From: Thermoplasmatales archaeon I-plasma
GTDB lineage: Archaea > Thermoplasmatota > Thermoplasmata > Thermoplasmatales > GCA-001856825
Length of the DNA: 64,000 nucleotides
NCBI GenBank assembly: GCA_001856825.1
Contig: ATMD01000003.1
Span: 1 to 64,000, forward strand
Direction: 5' to 3'
Positions 8,524-17,136 of this stretch are shown in pieces. Below the pieces are notes generated by a model that made no database searches, had not been told where the DNA came from, and saw only the letters and a list, made by a program, of their open reading frames with translations. Each line of letters opens with the position of its first letter. Position 1 is the first letter of the stretch. Position numbers and translations under genes: made by a program.

Positions 8524-10817
8524 CTTTGCTGCTCGCAATTCTGGTTTTGGCTGCAATCCTGTCCGTATTCGTCTTCCTGTTTCTTGCGGCAGTGAAGACA
8601 GCAATGGTAGAAAAATACATTTCCGCCGCAGAAGCCATCGTTTCCCCCTACCGGGATTTCAAATACTACATGAGCAGGAAGGACAGGGAAAGTGTGGAAG
8701 GAATTCTCCGGTTGGCATCCGGTTCGATCCGTTCATGGTCCCCCCTCATGGGTATTGCCGGAAGGGGAAAGAGGACGGATGCCGTCCTTTCCAGGTCATC
8801 CGAACTGACCGACTTCGTGCATAACTACCCGGGCGACTACGCAGCCAGGCAGAGGGAAGTGAACCTCGATTTTGTCACGAAGGCCGGGCTGGACAGGTTT
8901 CAGTGGGAGGCGGTCGTGAAGATGGACCGCTACAACATGGTGTTGGCCCCCGCAGGTTCCGGCAAGACCAGGTGCCTGACATCCAGGATCGCATACCTCG
9001 TGAAATCTGGAGTATCCCCCTCTTCCATGCTCGCTTTGACCTACACCCGGAAAGCTACCGAGGAGATGTCCACCAGGCTGAAGGAACAATTCGGCATCAA
9101 GGTAGAGATACGGACGTTGCATTCAATGGCAAGCAGTATTATGAGGATCGACTCCATGGAGCATCCCTATAGCGTCGCCGATGAGAATACGCAACAGAAA
9201 CTGCTCCACGATGCCCTAATGGTGACCCTCGCGGACCATGGTTCATCCGCCATGTTGTCGGAATTCATTGCAATCGTCCGCACCTCTTCATCAACCACCG
9301 CCCCCGCGCAACATCACACCGGCTACCCGTTGCTGAACGGGTTGTACGTGAAGAGCAGGGATGAGCAAGCTATAGGTAATTTCTTCGTTCTGAATGGCAT
9401 AAGGTTTGATTACGAGCATCCCGCCGTCTGGGCGGATTTTGATGGAAGGCATATGCAGTATAGACCGGATTTCTATCTGCCCGATTATGACCTTTACATT
9501 GAGCATTGGGGTATCGATATTGACGGACACGTGAGTGACAGGTTCTATTCAGGCAGGATGGTAGACCCGTCGGAAGAGTACTTGAGGTCCATGGAATGGA
9601 AGCGGGATCAGTTCCGCAGGCATGGGAAGAAGCTGGTCCAGACATACCATTACCAGTTCACCAGCGGAACCCTCCTTCCCACCCTGGCATCATATCTCAG
9701 GCAGGTGGGTGTTCAGATGCACCCCATCGACCCTTCCAGGATGGATTATTACGTCCAGAAGGCGTCTCCTATCCTCGAGCCTTTCACGCAGCAGATGGCC
9801 ACCTTCATATCCCGGGCCAAGCTCAACAGGCTGACGCCCGATGACATCGAGGCCCGGATACGGGAGGGAGCGATGAATCCCATCCAGAAGTCCTTTGCGA
9901 CCTTGATGTTGGGGGTGTGGAGGATGTACGAGCATCTCAAGGATAATGGTCACTACATAGACTATACGGATATGTTGCTCCGCGCCGTAGGCATAGCGGA
10001 TGCCGGCAGGCTTCCGGAGAACCGCTATGCGCATATCCTCGTGGACGAGTTCCAGGACACCAATGATCTCCAGAGACATCTCATAGAACGGTTGATGGCA
10101 GCTAACCCCCAGGCGAGTCTCTTCTGCGTGGGTGATGACATGCAGAACATATTCTCCTTTGCGGGATCTAACGTCAGGAACATCATCGACTTCAACCGTT
10201 TCTTTCCGCACGCTGAGCGTACCACACTGGCAATAAACTACCGATGCCCGCGTAACGTTGTGGAGGCATCGGTGGGGGTGATGCAACATAGTTCCATGGC
10301 AATAAAGAAGGACGTCAGACCTTCTAACGACGAGGTTAGTCCGATAACTTCATTGGAATATAGAGGTCAGTCTGGCGACTTTGACTCATGGGAGCGAACC
10401 TCTGTCATATCACTGCTGGACCGCATAATGAAGGAGAAGGCATTGAAAGAGACCGTGATGGTCCTCTCAAGATACAACGCCTCCCTCGACGGTTACGACA
10501 GGAAACGCTATGGCGACATCTTCACTACGGTGCACAGGGCGAAGGGGAGGGAGGCTGATTATGTGATCCTTCTTGGCATGACGAAGGGAGACAGGGGATT
10601 CCCATCTGACAGGCAGGACCTCGGGCTCTTCGATATAACCGGGAACGTGAAGCTGACCTCCGACGAAAAGAAGAAAGAGTTTATCGAGGAAGAAAGGCGG
10701 GTATTCTATGTCGCAATCACCCGCGCCCGCAAGAAACTGTACATCCTCACCAGTGCCGCAAGCAAGTCACAGTTCCTGGATGAAATCTCTAGCTTCGTGG
10801 TGCCCTATACCGGATAA
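8520..10817 (+). CDS. Membrane-anchored UvrD/HelD-like SF1 helicase with inserted PD-(D/E)XK nuclease domain
   Basis: The 765-residue protein begins with one hydrophobic helix (about residues 3-25), so it is probably membrane-tethered. SF1A helicase motifs follow: APAGSGKT (K149), TYTRKATEEM, LVDEFQDTN (D509-E510), GDDMQNIFSFAGS, NYRCP, TVHRAKGREADYVIL and FYVAITRARKKL. Between motifs Ib and II lies an insert with YRPDFYLPDYDLYIEHWG. This is a restriction-endonuclease-like signature with D317, E328 and an aromatic residue in the usual Lys place, a variant seen in helicases of this kind. It is translated from an ATGA overlap with a micro-ORF. The likely role is unwinding and cutting DNA at the membrane during transfer, replication or defence. 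The helicase call is secure, the nuclease insert likely, the role inferred. Confidence 0.85.
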   Translation: MTLLLAILVLAAILSVFVFLFLAAVKTAMVEKYISAAEAIVSPYRDFKYYMSRKDRESVEGILRLASGSIRSWSPLMGIAGRGKRTDAVLSRSSELTDFVHNYPGDYAARQREVNLDFVTKAGLDRFQWEAVVKMDRYNMVLAPAGSGKTRCLTSRIAYLVKSGVSPSSMLALTYTRKATEEMSTRLKEQFGIKVEIRTLHSMASSIMRIDSMEHPYSVADENTQQKLLHDALMVTLADHGSSAMLSEFIAIVRTSSSTTAPAQHHTGYPLLNGLYVKSRDEQAIGNFFVLNGIRFDYEHPAVWADFDGRHMQYRPDFYLPDYDLYIEHWGIDIDGHVSDRFYSGRMVDPSEEYLRSMEWKRDQFRRHGKKLVQTYHYQFTSGTLLPTLASYLRQVGVQMHPIDPSRMDYYVQKASPILEPFTQQMATFISRAKLNRLTPDDIEARIREGAMNPIQKSFATLMLGVWRMYEHLKDNGHYIDYTDMLLRAVGIADAGRLPENRYAHILVDEFQDTNDLQRHLIERLMAANPQASLFCVGDDMQNIFSFAGSNVRNIIDFNRFFPHAERTTLAINYRCPRNVVEASVGVMQHSSMAIKKDVRPSNDEVSPITSLEYRGQSGDFDSWERTSVISLLDRIMKEKALKETVMVLSRYNASLDGYDRKRYGDIFTTVHRAKGREADYVILLGMTKGDRGFPSDRQDLGLFDITGNVKLTSDEKKKEFIEEERRVFYVAITRARKKLYILTSAASKSQFLDEISSFVVPYTG

Positions 10818-10833
10818 TGTGTATCCAACCCTT
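10794..10833 (+). repeat. Copy 1 of duplicated helicase-tail sequence
   Basis: The last codons and 3' flank of the helicase-nuclease gene (FVVPYTG, stop) are repeated at 12219-12258 with 34 of 40 bases the same. Further similarity (ttctgcaatc) follows each copy after an indel. The second copy has no helicase in front of it, so it is a remnant of a duplication. Confidence 0.75.
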
Positions 10834-10912
10834 TATGACAAAGGCCTGTAGTTCTGCAATCGGATAGAACACTCTCAAGGAAGAATTATATATGATGACA
10901 TTATGCATATTT

Positions 10913-11326
10913 ATGCTTGATAGTGACGCGTCCACAGCAAAAACACTTGTTCTGGTAGCAATAATTCTCCAGGCTGTCTTTTTCGTGATAGGCGTATTCG
11001 AGGTGATAGCTCTTGCTGCGTTTCTCACTGTCACAACAGTGCCTCCAACGAGCACAAGGCTTTCCCTTGGTGCATTAGGCATAATTTCCATAGTATTCTC
11101 GGCAGCACTAGCAATAGGAATACTCTGGATAGCTCTTGACTATTTTCTCATCTACAAAAAACTCAAGGAGGAAAGGGTCAGGGAGGCAGAGACACCCTCC
11201 CTGGTGCTGGGGATAATCCAGCTTATCTTCGGTGGTCTCATTCCTGGAATACTCATCATAGTGGCCTATGTAAAGATAAGGGATTCCGTGCGCAGGGGAA
11301 ACGGCATCCCCGCTGGGGAGAGGTAG
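10913..11326 (+). CDS. Small multi-pass membrane protein
   Basis: The 137-residue protein has about three hydrophobic segments (residues near 10-40, 55-85 and 100-120) and charged loops (KKLKEERVREAE). The start was set at the ATG at 10913 rather than 10892, because the TATA-like box (attatatatg) lies at 10886-10895 and leaderless transcription would start near 10912. The next gene begins on the base after its stop codon, so the two are co-translated. No family was recognised; with the next two genes it forms a membrane/surface block next to conjugation-like ATPases. Confidence 0.6.
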   Translation: MLDSDASTAKTLVLVAIILQAVFFVIGVFEVIALAAFLTVTTVPPTSTRLSLGALGIISIVFSAALAIGILWIALDYFLIYKKLKEERVREAETPSLVLGIIQLIFGGLIPGILIIVAYVKIRDSVRRGNGIPAGER

Positions 11327-11680
11327 ATGCTCCCCGCGCAAGCATTCATTCTCTCTCCCTCAGTTGCAATTTCGGGCTCCGTAGGCGGTATCCCGTACTC
11401 TGCCATAATATCGATAATACTCACTTTCGCGGCTGGCCTCTTCATAGGCCTAGCAGTCAAGAAGGGGATAATGGCTTTCGTCTTCGCCATCATAGGCTTT
11501 CTGATAGCATCTTATGTGGGGATAGCGTTCATCCCCAAGGTATCCATAACGTACGAGATTCACAAATGGTCCTCATTTTTCCTGACTTACGTCTCTACAG
11601 TGAAGTTCGGTGCAATCCAGCTCACCCTCTCCGTGGTTCTCTTCCTAATAGGCCTTGCCATAGGACTGTGGAAGGGATAG
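11327..11680 (+). CDS. Small membrane protein, three predicted helices
   Basis: The 117-residue, strongly hydrophobic protein has helices near residues 22-42, 48-68 and 90-115. Its ATG follows directly on the TAG of the preceding membrane protein gene. A GGVGG-like turn near the start and glycine-rich helices (FAAGLFIGLAV, LIGLAIGLWKG) suggest tight helix packing. No family was recognised. It could be part of a transfer channel, but position is the only support. Confidence 0.6.
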   Translation: MLPAQAFILSPSVAISGSVGGIPYSAIISIILTFAAGLFIGLAVKKGIMAFVFAIIGFLIASYVGIAFIPKVSITYEIHKWSSFFLTYVSTVKFGAIQLTLSVVLFLIGLAIGLWKG

Positions 11681-11689
11681 GCGGCACAG

Positions 11690-12151
11690 ATGTCCAGAAA
11701 GGAGAAGCATTCCATCTTGAACAAGGCTGCGCGTGCACAACAGAAGAGGATGAACGCCAGGGTTGCAGGGATGGCAATAGCTGTAGTTATCGTTCTGGTG
11801 CTGGGAGGTGTCGTATTCCTTGACGTCATCCACAATGCCAGTTCAATGAAAACAGCGGAGCACAATGGAATATATTTCAATGTCGAATCCGCTGAATTCG
11901 TCAATTCGAGCGGTTCATGGTTTTTCAACACAACTGTGAAGAATACAGGCACTGTTTTCATCAGTCTCATCACCATCACAGTCCCCGATACGGGATCAAC
12001 AGTGGGAACTATTCCATCCATACAGGTGGGGCAGACGGCCGGTGGCACGTTTGCAATCAGCGGTGTTACAAATGGTACGCTCTACACCCTGGAATACTAT
12101 GCAGTTTCAGGGAATCTCACATACGGGACCGCTTATCCCGTCGTTGCTTGA
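11690..12151 (+). CDS. Single-span surface protein, pilin-like or cell-surface beta protein
   Basis: The 153-residue protein has a basic N-terminus (KAARAQQKRMNARVAG), one hydrophobic segment (about residues 27-46), then a Ser/Thr/Asn-rich, strand-rich domain with several N-x-S/T sites. That layout fits an archaeal pilin or a signal-anchored surface protein. It lies 9 bp after a membrane protein gene in the same operon. A class III signal peptide is possible but its cleavage site is not clear. Adhesion or pilus function is inference. Confidence 0.5.
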   Translation: MSRKEKHSILNKAARAQQKRMNARVAGMAIAVVIVLVLGGVVFLDVIHNASSMKTAEHNGIYFNVESAEFVNSSGSWFFNTTVKNTGTVFISLITITVPDTGSTVGTIPSIQVGQTAGGTFAISGVTNGTLYTLEYYAVSGNLTYGTAYPVVA

Positions 12152-12218
12152 TCTCCCTCTCCCTTTAGGAAGAGGAGAACATGGGACAGTGGTCGTCCTG
12201 GTTACATTTGGGTCGAAA

Positions 12219-12258
12219 TTCGTGGTGCCTCATACCGGATAACATGCACCCAACCCTT
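12219..12258 (+). repeat. Copy 2 of duplicated helicase-tail sequence
   Basis: This 40-bp stretch matches the end of the helicase-nuclease gene at 10794-10833 (34 of 40 bases), including the codons for FVVP-TG and the stop. It lies in a 241-bp gap and is not attached to a helicase gene. It marks a duplicated unit in which a small membrane protein gene follows each copy. Confidence 0.75.
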
Positions 12259-12392
12259 CTGCAATCTTGGGATTTGTCTAACGTAACCCTCAACTCTATA
12301 ATCTGCACCATACAAAACAGCTATAAACCATACATTCCTGACTCAATTCGGTGACAAGACCGGATACCCGACTCCGGGAGAAATAGATTATT

Positions 12393-12809
12393 ATGAGAAC
12401 GGTCCTTAAATTCATCATAGTTGCCTCCTGCCTCGCTGTCCTTTCCTCAGCAGAGCTTCTCATATTGAAGAGATTCGACCAACAGGAGTGGTCTCTGATG
12501 CTGCAGCAGTACAGGCACTCTCCGTTGCTGGGAGTCGTACTGGTCAACCTGTCCATTCCGTTGGTCATTGTGCTCTACATAACAAGTATTGCAGAAATAG
12601 CCGGGATTTCCCTCATTTCTGGGAGGATAAGGAACCTGCGCTATGGAATCCAGGATATCGCCCGTTCGCGGACGGATGGCTCCTCCCTCGGCATCAGGGT
12701 CGTTCCATTCATGGTTCACCTGCCTCCTGCACCCCACTCCATTCCTTCCCTCTCTTTGATACGGGAGCACCCTTCCTTTGACTCTTCCCACTATTCATTG
12801 AAGGATTAA
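12393..12809 (+). CDS. Small two-helix membrane protein
   Basis: The 138-residue protein has hydrophobic segments at about residues 5-25 and 45-75 and a cytoplasmic-looking tail with proline-rich HLPPAPHSIPS. The first segment could be a signal peptide (FIIVASCLAVLSSAE). It follows the duplicated helicase-tail remnant, as the membrane protein at 10913 follows the intact tail, so the two may be paralogous cassettes. No known family was recognised. Confidence 0.45.
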   Translation: MRTVLKFIIVASCLAVLSSAELLILKRFDQQEWSLMLQQYRHSPLLGVVLVNLSIPLVIVLYITSIAEIAGISLISGRIRNLRYGIQDIARSRTDGSSLGIRVVPFMVHLPPAPHSIPSLSLIREHPSFDSSHYSLKD

Positions 12810-12861
12810 CCCTTCCAGCGTCCATAACCCTTAAATCGAAATTATCTGTGAGCGATATATT

Positions 12862-12876
12862 AGTAGTATTATATAC
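12862..12876 (+). promoter_or_regulatory. TATA promoter of helicase operon, same 15-mer as ParB operon promoter
   Basis: AGTAGTATTATATAC at 12862-12876 is identical to 22614-22628. In both places the first good ATG lies 37-38 bp after the box start, as expected for leaderless archaeal transcripts. The match suggests shared regulation of the helicase and ParB operons. Confidence 0.6.
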
Positions 12877-12898
12877 CAGTACCAGATAGATGTTTATA

Positions 12899-15052
12899 AT
12901 GGATGGAAGATCCAGCGGGACTGTCGTGAAGGAGGTGGTGTACTGGAAGGGGCAGGCAGAGGCCATATCCTCTCTGGCTAAGGCACTGGAGAACCACCGT
13001 GTCGTATTCCTTGATGCGCCGACGGGTTCCGGCAAGAGCCTGATCAACCTCTCGATTGCGCAGTGGCGTGGCACGGGCTACATAACCACCCCCCAGACCA
13101 CGCTGGTCAACCAGTATGGCAGGGACGTTGGACCGGGCGGTCGTTTTGAGGGTCTCGGCACCGCCGTCATGGGCAGGAAGAACTACCCCTGCCCCTACGC
13201 TCTGAAGCTGAAGGAGATAGACGACCTCGCGCCCCTCCCGAATTCCCGTCTGGTGAAGGGCATCAACTCCAGGTCCCCCCGCATCCGGGAACTCTCCCTC
13301 ACGGCTGCCATGGCACCCTGCACCGTTGACTCCCCCTCCTTCGTCGGCAACCTCGACGTGCTCCTCGAAGCGGCAAGGGGCGGAAGGGATGACGGGAATG
13401 GCTTCTTCACCCCCGACGGAAAGCTGAAGGGCAGGAATGGTGGCGGGGAGGAAGGAACGAAAGTGGTCCCGGAGATGGTAAAAGACTGCCCTTTCTGGAA
13501 TGAAACCACGAGGACCTGCCCATACTACTCTGCACGGGACAGGGCGATGGAGGACCGTGTGGCGGTGACGACGTTCCACTACTTTGAGTATGGTATCATC
13601 AACGGCATAAAGAGGTCAGAGGAACACGCTGTGGCGAAAGATGCTTATGCCATGGACGGGGAAAACGGCAGGCCGTCTTTTGAATGGAATCCACAGCCAA
13701 AAGGGAACACGGCTTCCAGGCCGGGCTGGAAGAGAAGGGATGTCCTGATCATCGACGAGGCGCACAACCTCCCCGATTTCCTTGTCAACTTTTACACAAT
13801 CCAGGCTTCGTCCAGATGGCCGAGATTTGATTTTCCCGCATTCCTTGAAGAAGTGGAAAAGGCAAGGGACGACAATCCGGATGACGTCAGCAACAAAACG
13901 TTCGAGATATTCAAGGAATGGTTCAAGGGCTACTATGAGCAGGAGGAGGAACGCTTGAAATCTTTGGAGAACGGTTTAAAGGTTCTGGAGAACCGGATTA
14001 AAATGAACGCAATGATCAGGACAGGAAGCAACGATGATGTTATCCCTACGGTCGTCGTGAAGGACCGCACGTACGGACCAGACGGTTCCGTTGACCTTGA
14101 GCTGGAGCCGGAATACACGCGGGACGCTCTCCACGAAGAGATAGAAAAGCAGAAGGAGTTTCTCTACAACCTTGGTTTCAAGAAGGATACCCTCGAGTCG
14201 GGCGTTGAGTGGATATATTCCCCGCCCTCTCCCGGTTCCCTCCAGCAGTCCCTGCGGGACGGGAACGGAAACGTGGGGGACGGTGAGCAGGCTGTCTCCT
14301 GGAAACCTTACGAGGCTTCGCCTCTTCTGAAGGGCCTCTGGTCCATGTTTCCTAAGGTCGTGTTTAGCTCCGCAACCTTCCTCGACATCCCTGCCTTCCT
14401 CGAGAGGCTTGGGTTGGATCCCGGAGACGCTGAAGCTGTCAGGGTTGACTCCACGTTCCCCGCCGACAGTTCCCCTATCCGGTTCCCCCTCAACCGCCAC
14501 GTCAACAAACGGTACCTCGAACCCGATGGAAAGGAGGACCTTGCGGTCGTCGTGAATGAGATAGAACGCATAGCATCCCTCCCGGGTCATGGCGACACGA
14601 AGGGTGTCGTCCACTTCCCCTCCTACGAATGGTTCAGGGCGGTCTACAGGAACATCTCGCCGGAGCTGAAGGAACGCGTCATCGTCCACAAGAGCACTAC
14701 GAGGAACGAAGTCCTTGAAGAGTTCAAGGCGTCTAAGGAGCCGAAGGTCCTATTTGCGATAAAGATGGAAGAGGGTACGGATTTCAGGGATGACCAGGCA
14801 AGGTGGCAGATATTGGTCAAGACTCCTTACCAGGATCTGGGAGACGAGTGGGTCCGCCTCCATAGGGAGAAGATGGGACGGAGATGGTACGAGATATCCG
14901 CCCTCCAGCAGGTCATCCAGGCGAGCGGCAGGATAATGAGGAACGACAGGGACTGGGGAGACACCTACGTCCTTGACATGAACGCCATGAAGCTCATCCG
15001 CATGTACGAAAAGGAATGCCCCCGCTGGTTTTTGAAGAGGTTGAAACTATGA
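12899..15052 (+). CDS. XPD/DinG-like (Rad3 family) Fe-S DNA helicase
   Basis: The 717-residue SF2 5'-3' helicase has Walker A DAPTGSGKS (D39, K46) and VLIIDEAHNLPDF as the DEAH box. Four cysteines (C98, C141, C197, C207) in NYPC, APC, KDCPFW and RTCPYY contexts sit where the 4Fe-4S domain lies. A motif VI region QQVIQASGRIMRNDRDWGD is present. The cysteine spacing is wider than in typical archaeal XPD and recalls DinG. The start at 12899 is preferred over 12890 because it keeps the promoter spacing seen at the ParB operon. It overlaps the next helicase gene by ATGA. A long charged insert (near residues 300-430) is unusual. The role is DNA unwinding in repair or element replication. Confidence 0.85.
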   Translation: MDGRSSGTVVKEVVYWKGQAEAISSLAKALENHRVVFLDAPTGSGKSLINLSIAQWRGTGYITTPQTTLVNQYGRDVGPGGRFEGLGTAVMGRKNYPCPYALKLKEIDDLAPLPNSRLVKGINSRSPRIRELSLTAAMAPCTVDSPSFVGNLDVLLEAARGGRDDGNGFFTPDGKLKGRNGGGEEGTKVVPEMVKDCPFWNETTRTCPYYSARDRAMEDRVAVTTFHYFEYGIINGIKRSEEHAVAKDAYAMDGENGRPSFEWNPQPKGNTASRPGWKRRDVLIIDEAHNLPDFLVNFYTIQASSRWPRFDFPAFLEEVEKARDDNPDDVSNKTFEIFKEWFKGYYEQEEERLKSLENGLKVLENRIKMNAMIRTGSNDDVIPTVVVKDRTYGPDGSVDLELEPEYTRDALHEEIEKQKEFLYNLGFKKDTLESGVEWIYSPPSPGSLQQSLRDGNGNVGDGEQAVSWKPYEASPLLKGLWSMFPKVVFSSATFLDIPAFLERLGLDPGDAEAVRVDSTFPADSSPIRFPLNRHVNKRYLEPDGKEDLAVVVNEIERIASLPGHGDTKGVVHFPSYEWFRAVYRNISPELKERVIVHKSTTRNEVLEEFKASKEPKVLFAIKMEEGTDFRDDQARWQILVKTPYQDLGDEWVRLHREKMGRRWYEISALQQVIQASGRIMRNDRDWGDTYVLDMNAMKLIRMYEKECPRWFLKRLKL

Positions 15053-17136
15053 CGCATCACAATATCACCTTCCCCGTCCCTCCCGAATTCCTTGCATATC
15101 TTGGGAAGGAGGGTATCGCAATGCTTTACCCCCACCAGGTTGACGGCATGAAGGTCCTCTCCGAGGGACGTTCCCTTCTCCTCGCAACTCCCACATCCTC
15201 CGGGAAGACCGTCGTTGCATACTACGGGATACTGAGGGCATGGAAGGCAGGGTTGAGGTCACTTTACGTCGTCCCCCTGAGGGCTCTCGCGGAGGAGAAG
15301 TATGACGACATGCGCTTCTTCGCCGACATGGGCATAAAGGTGGGCATCAGCACCGGGGACTACGACCGCCCCTCCGATTATTTGAAGAACTACGACATTC
15401 TCATCTCCACATCCGAGAAAGTCGATTCCCTTCTCAGGAACAACCCGTCGGTTTTCGGAAGGCTGGGCTTTGTCGTTTTTGACGAGATACACAACATCAT
15501 GGACGAATCGAGGGGGAGCACTCTGGAGATAGTCATATCGAAGATCAGGTACCTGATAAACGGCGTGCAGTTCGCCGCAATGTCCGCAACAGTTGACAAC
15601 GTTGCACGGGTCGCGGGATGGCTCAGGGCGACTGCAGTCTCCAGCGATTTCAGGCCCGTCACCCTGAAGAAGTACGTCCTTACCCCCCGCCATATCATGG
15701 ATGAGAAAGGGGATACGGTTGCTTCCGTCCGTTCCTTTGAAAACGTCGTTGCGGATTCCCTTGCCAACTCCGGACAGACCCTGATATTCGTCCGGTCGAG
15801 GAAGGCCGCCGAGGATACAGCGTCGAAGATGGCATCCGTCGTTGACCCCGTCCTTGCTGAAGAGGACAGGAAAGCGCTGGATGAATCTCTTCCCGACGCT
15901 AACGCCCCGGGCTCCGAAAAGCTCCTGCCTGCCCTGCGGAGCGGTGTAGGCTTCCACCATGCGGGCATGCTGCCGGACCAGAGGCGTATGGTGGAACGGC
16001 TCTTCAGGGAGAGGAAGCTGAAGGTGATAGTTGCTACGACCACACTTGCTGCAGGTATGAATCTTCCCGCAAGGTCCGTTTTGATAAAAGACGTCTACAG
16101 GTACAACGGCTTCTCGTCGGGTCTCATACCCAACCTCGAGATACAGCAGATGCTGGGGCGCGCCGGGAGGGCGAAATACGATTCCATGGGCTACGGCTAC
16201 ATCTGCTCATCCGACGTTCACCTCCAGGACGTGTATAAGACGTACGTTCATGGCCGTCTGGAGAGCGTAAAATCAATGATAGACGAGAAAAAGCTCAGGA
16301 TGCACGTCCTGGGACTTATCTCATCGGGGGCGGTGACCGACCGCACGGCACTGGACGAGTTCTTCTCCACCACGCTGGCACGCCACGAGGGTGCCCGTCT
16401 GGAAGAATGGATAGACAACAGCCTTGTCTTCCTGCAGGACAACGACATGATAGTCGGGGGACGTTCCTTCACGGCTACCCCCTTCGGCCGGAAGGTCTCC
16501 GAGCTGTATGTGGACCCCGTGACCGGAGTGATTTTGAGGAATGCCTCCCGCCTCACCGACGTTCACAGCCTTCTCCTCGGCATATGCGCAACCCCCGACA
16601 TGCAGGGTCTCTACGTTTCCTCTGACAACTCTTTCCCTATAAAACTCCCGGACGACCTGCCTTTCGCAGTCACGCCCGAGAACATGAAGGTGGCATCCAT
16701 CCTTGCGGACTGGATAGACGAGAAGCCCGAAAGCGACATCGTCAATAAATACAACATCTGGCCTGCCGACCTGAGGAGCAGGGTTGAGTTGGCCGAATGG
16801 CTCTCGCATTCCCTTTACGAGATCTCGAGGGTCCTGACGCATAGGGGAGATATCCGTCTGGATACGCTGCATAAAAGGATATCGGACGGCATCAGGGAGG
16901 ACCTCGTTGAGCTAGTGACGGTACCAAACGTCGGTAGGGTTCGTGCGAGACGTCTCGAGCTGAACGGCTTCAGCTCCGTGGAAGACATCGCGCACGCATC
17001 TGCTGACGGCATCAAACGCATCGCAAAGATCCAGGGCTTCGGCGACAAGGTGGCTGAAGGCATAGTACGTGACGCGATGAAGGTCCTTGGCAGGAGGCAA
17101 TCCTCCGCCCATACAGGCGGGAGGGGTGGCCAATGA
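15049..17136 (+). CDS. Hel308/Ski2-like DNA helicase
   Basis: The 695-residue SF2 3'-5' helicase is near the usual Hel308 size. Motifs in order: ATPTSSGKT, VPLRALAEEKY, STSEKVDSLLR, VVFDEIHNI, MSATVDN, FHHAGMLPDQRR, VATTTLAAGMNLPAR and QMLGRAGRAKYDS. The C-terminal end has a helix-hairpin-helix (VPNVGRVRARRLELNGFSS, then IQGFGDKVAEGI). The start is the ATG overlapping the XPD/DinG stop (ATGA at 15049), and the stop overlaps the next helicase in the same way. Hel308 remodels stalled replication forks. Its place between two other fork/repair helicases suggests a joint replication-restart module carried by the element. Confidence 0.88.
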   Translation: MTHHNITFPVPPEFLAYLGKEGIAMLYPHQVDGMKVLSEGRSLLLATPTSSGKTVVAYYGILRAWKAGLRSLYVVPLRALAEEKYDDMRFFADMGIKVGISTGDYDRPSDYLKNYDILISTSEKVDSLLRNNPSVFGRLGFVVFDEIHNIMDESRGSTLEIVISKIRYLINGVQFAAMSATVDNVARVAGWLRATAVSSDFRPVTLKKYVLTPRHIMDEKGDTVASVRSFENVVADSLANSGQTLIFVRSRKAAEDTASKMASVVDPVLAEEDRKALDESLPDANAPGSEKLLPALRSGVGFHHAGMLPDQRRMVERLFRERKLKVIVATTTLAAGMNLPARSVLIKDVYRYNGFSSGLIPNLEIQQMLGRAGRAKYDSMGYGYICSSDVHLQDVYKTYVHGRLESVKSMIDEKKLRMHVLGLISSGAVTDRTALDEFFSTTLARHEGARLEEWIDNSLVFLQDNDMIVGGRSFTATPFGRKVSELYVDPVTGVILRNASRLTDVHSLLLGICATPDMQGLYVSSDNSFPIKLPDDLPFAVTPENMKVASILADWIDEKPESDIVNKYNIWPADLRSRVELAEWLSHSLYEISRVLTHRGDIRLDTLHKRISDGIREDLVELVTVPNVGRVRARRLELNGFSSVEDIAHASADGIKRIAKIQGFGDKVAEGIVRDAMKVLGRRQSSAHTGGRGGQ

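Noticed and set aside
9690-10289. 199-aa minus-strand ORF in the helicase-nuclease gene
   Set aside because: Shadow of the helicase frame; no start context and no conserved pattern.
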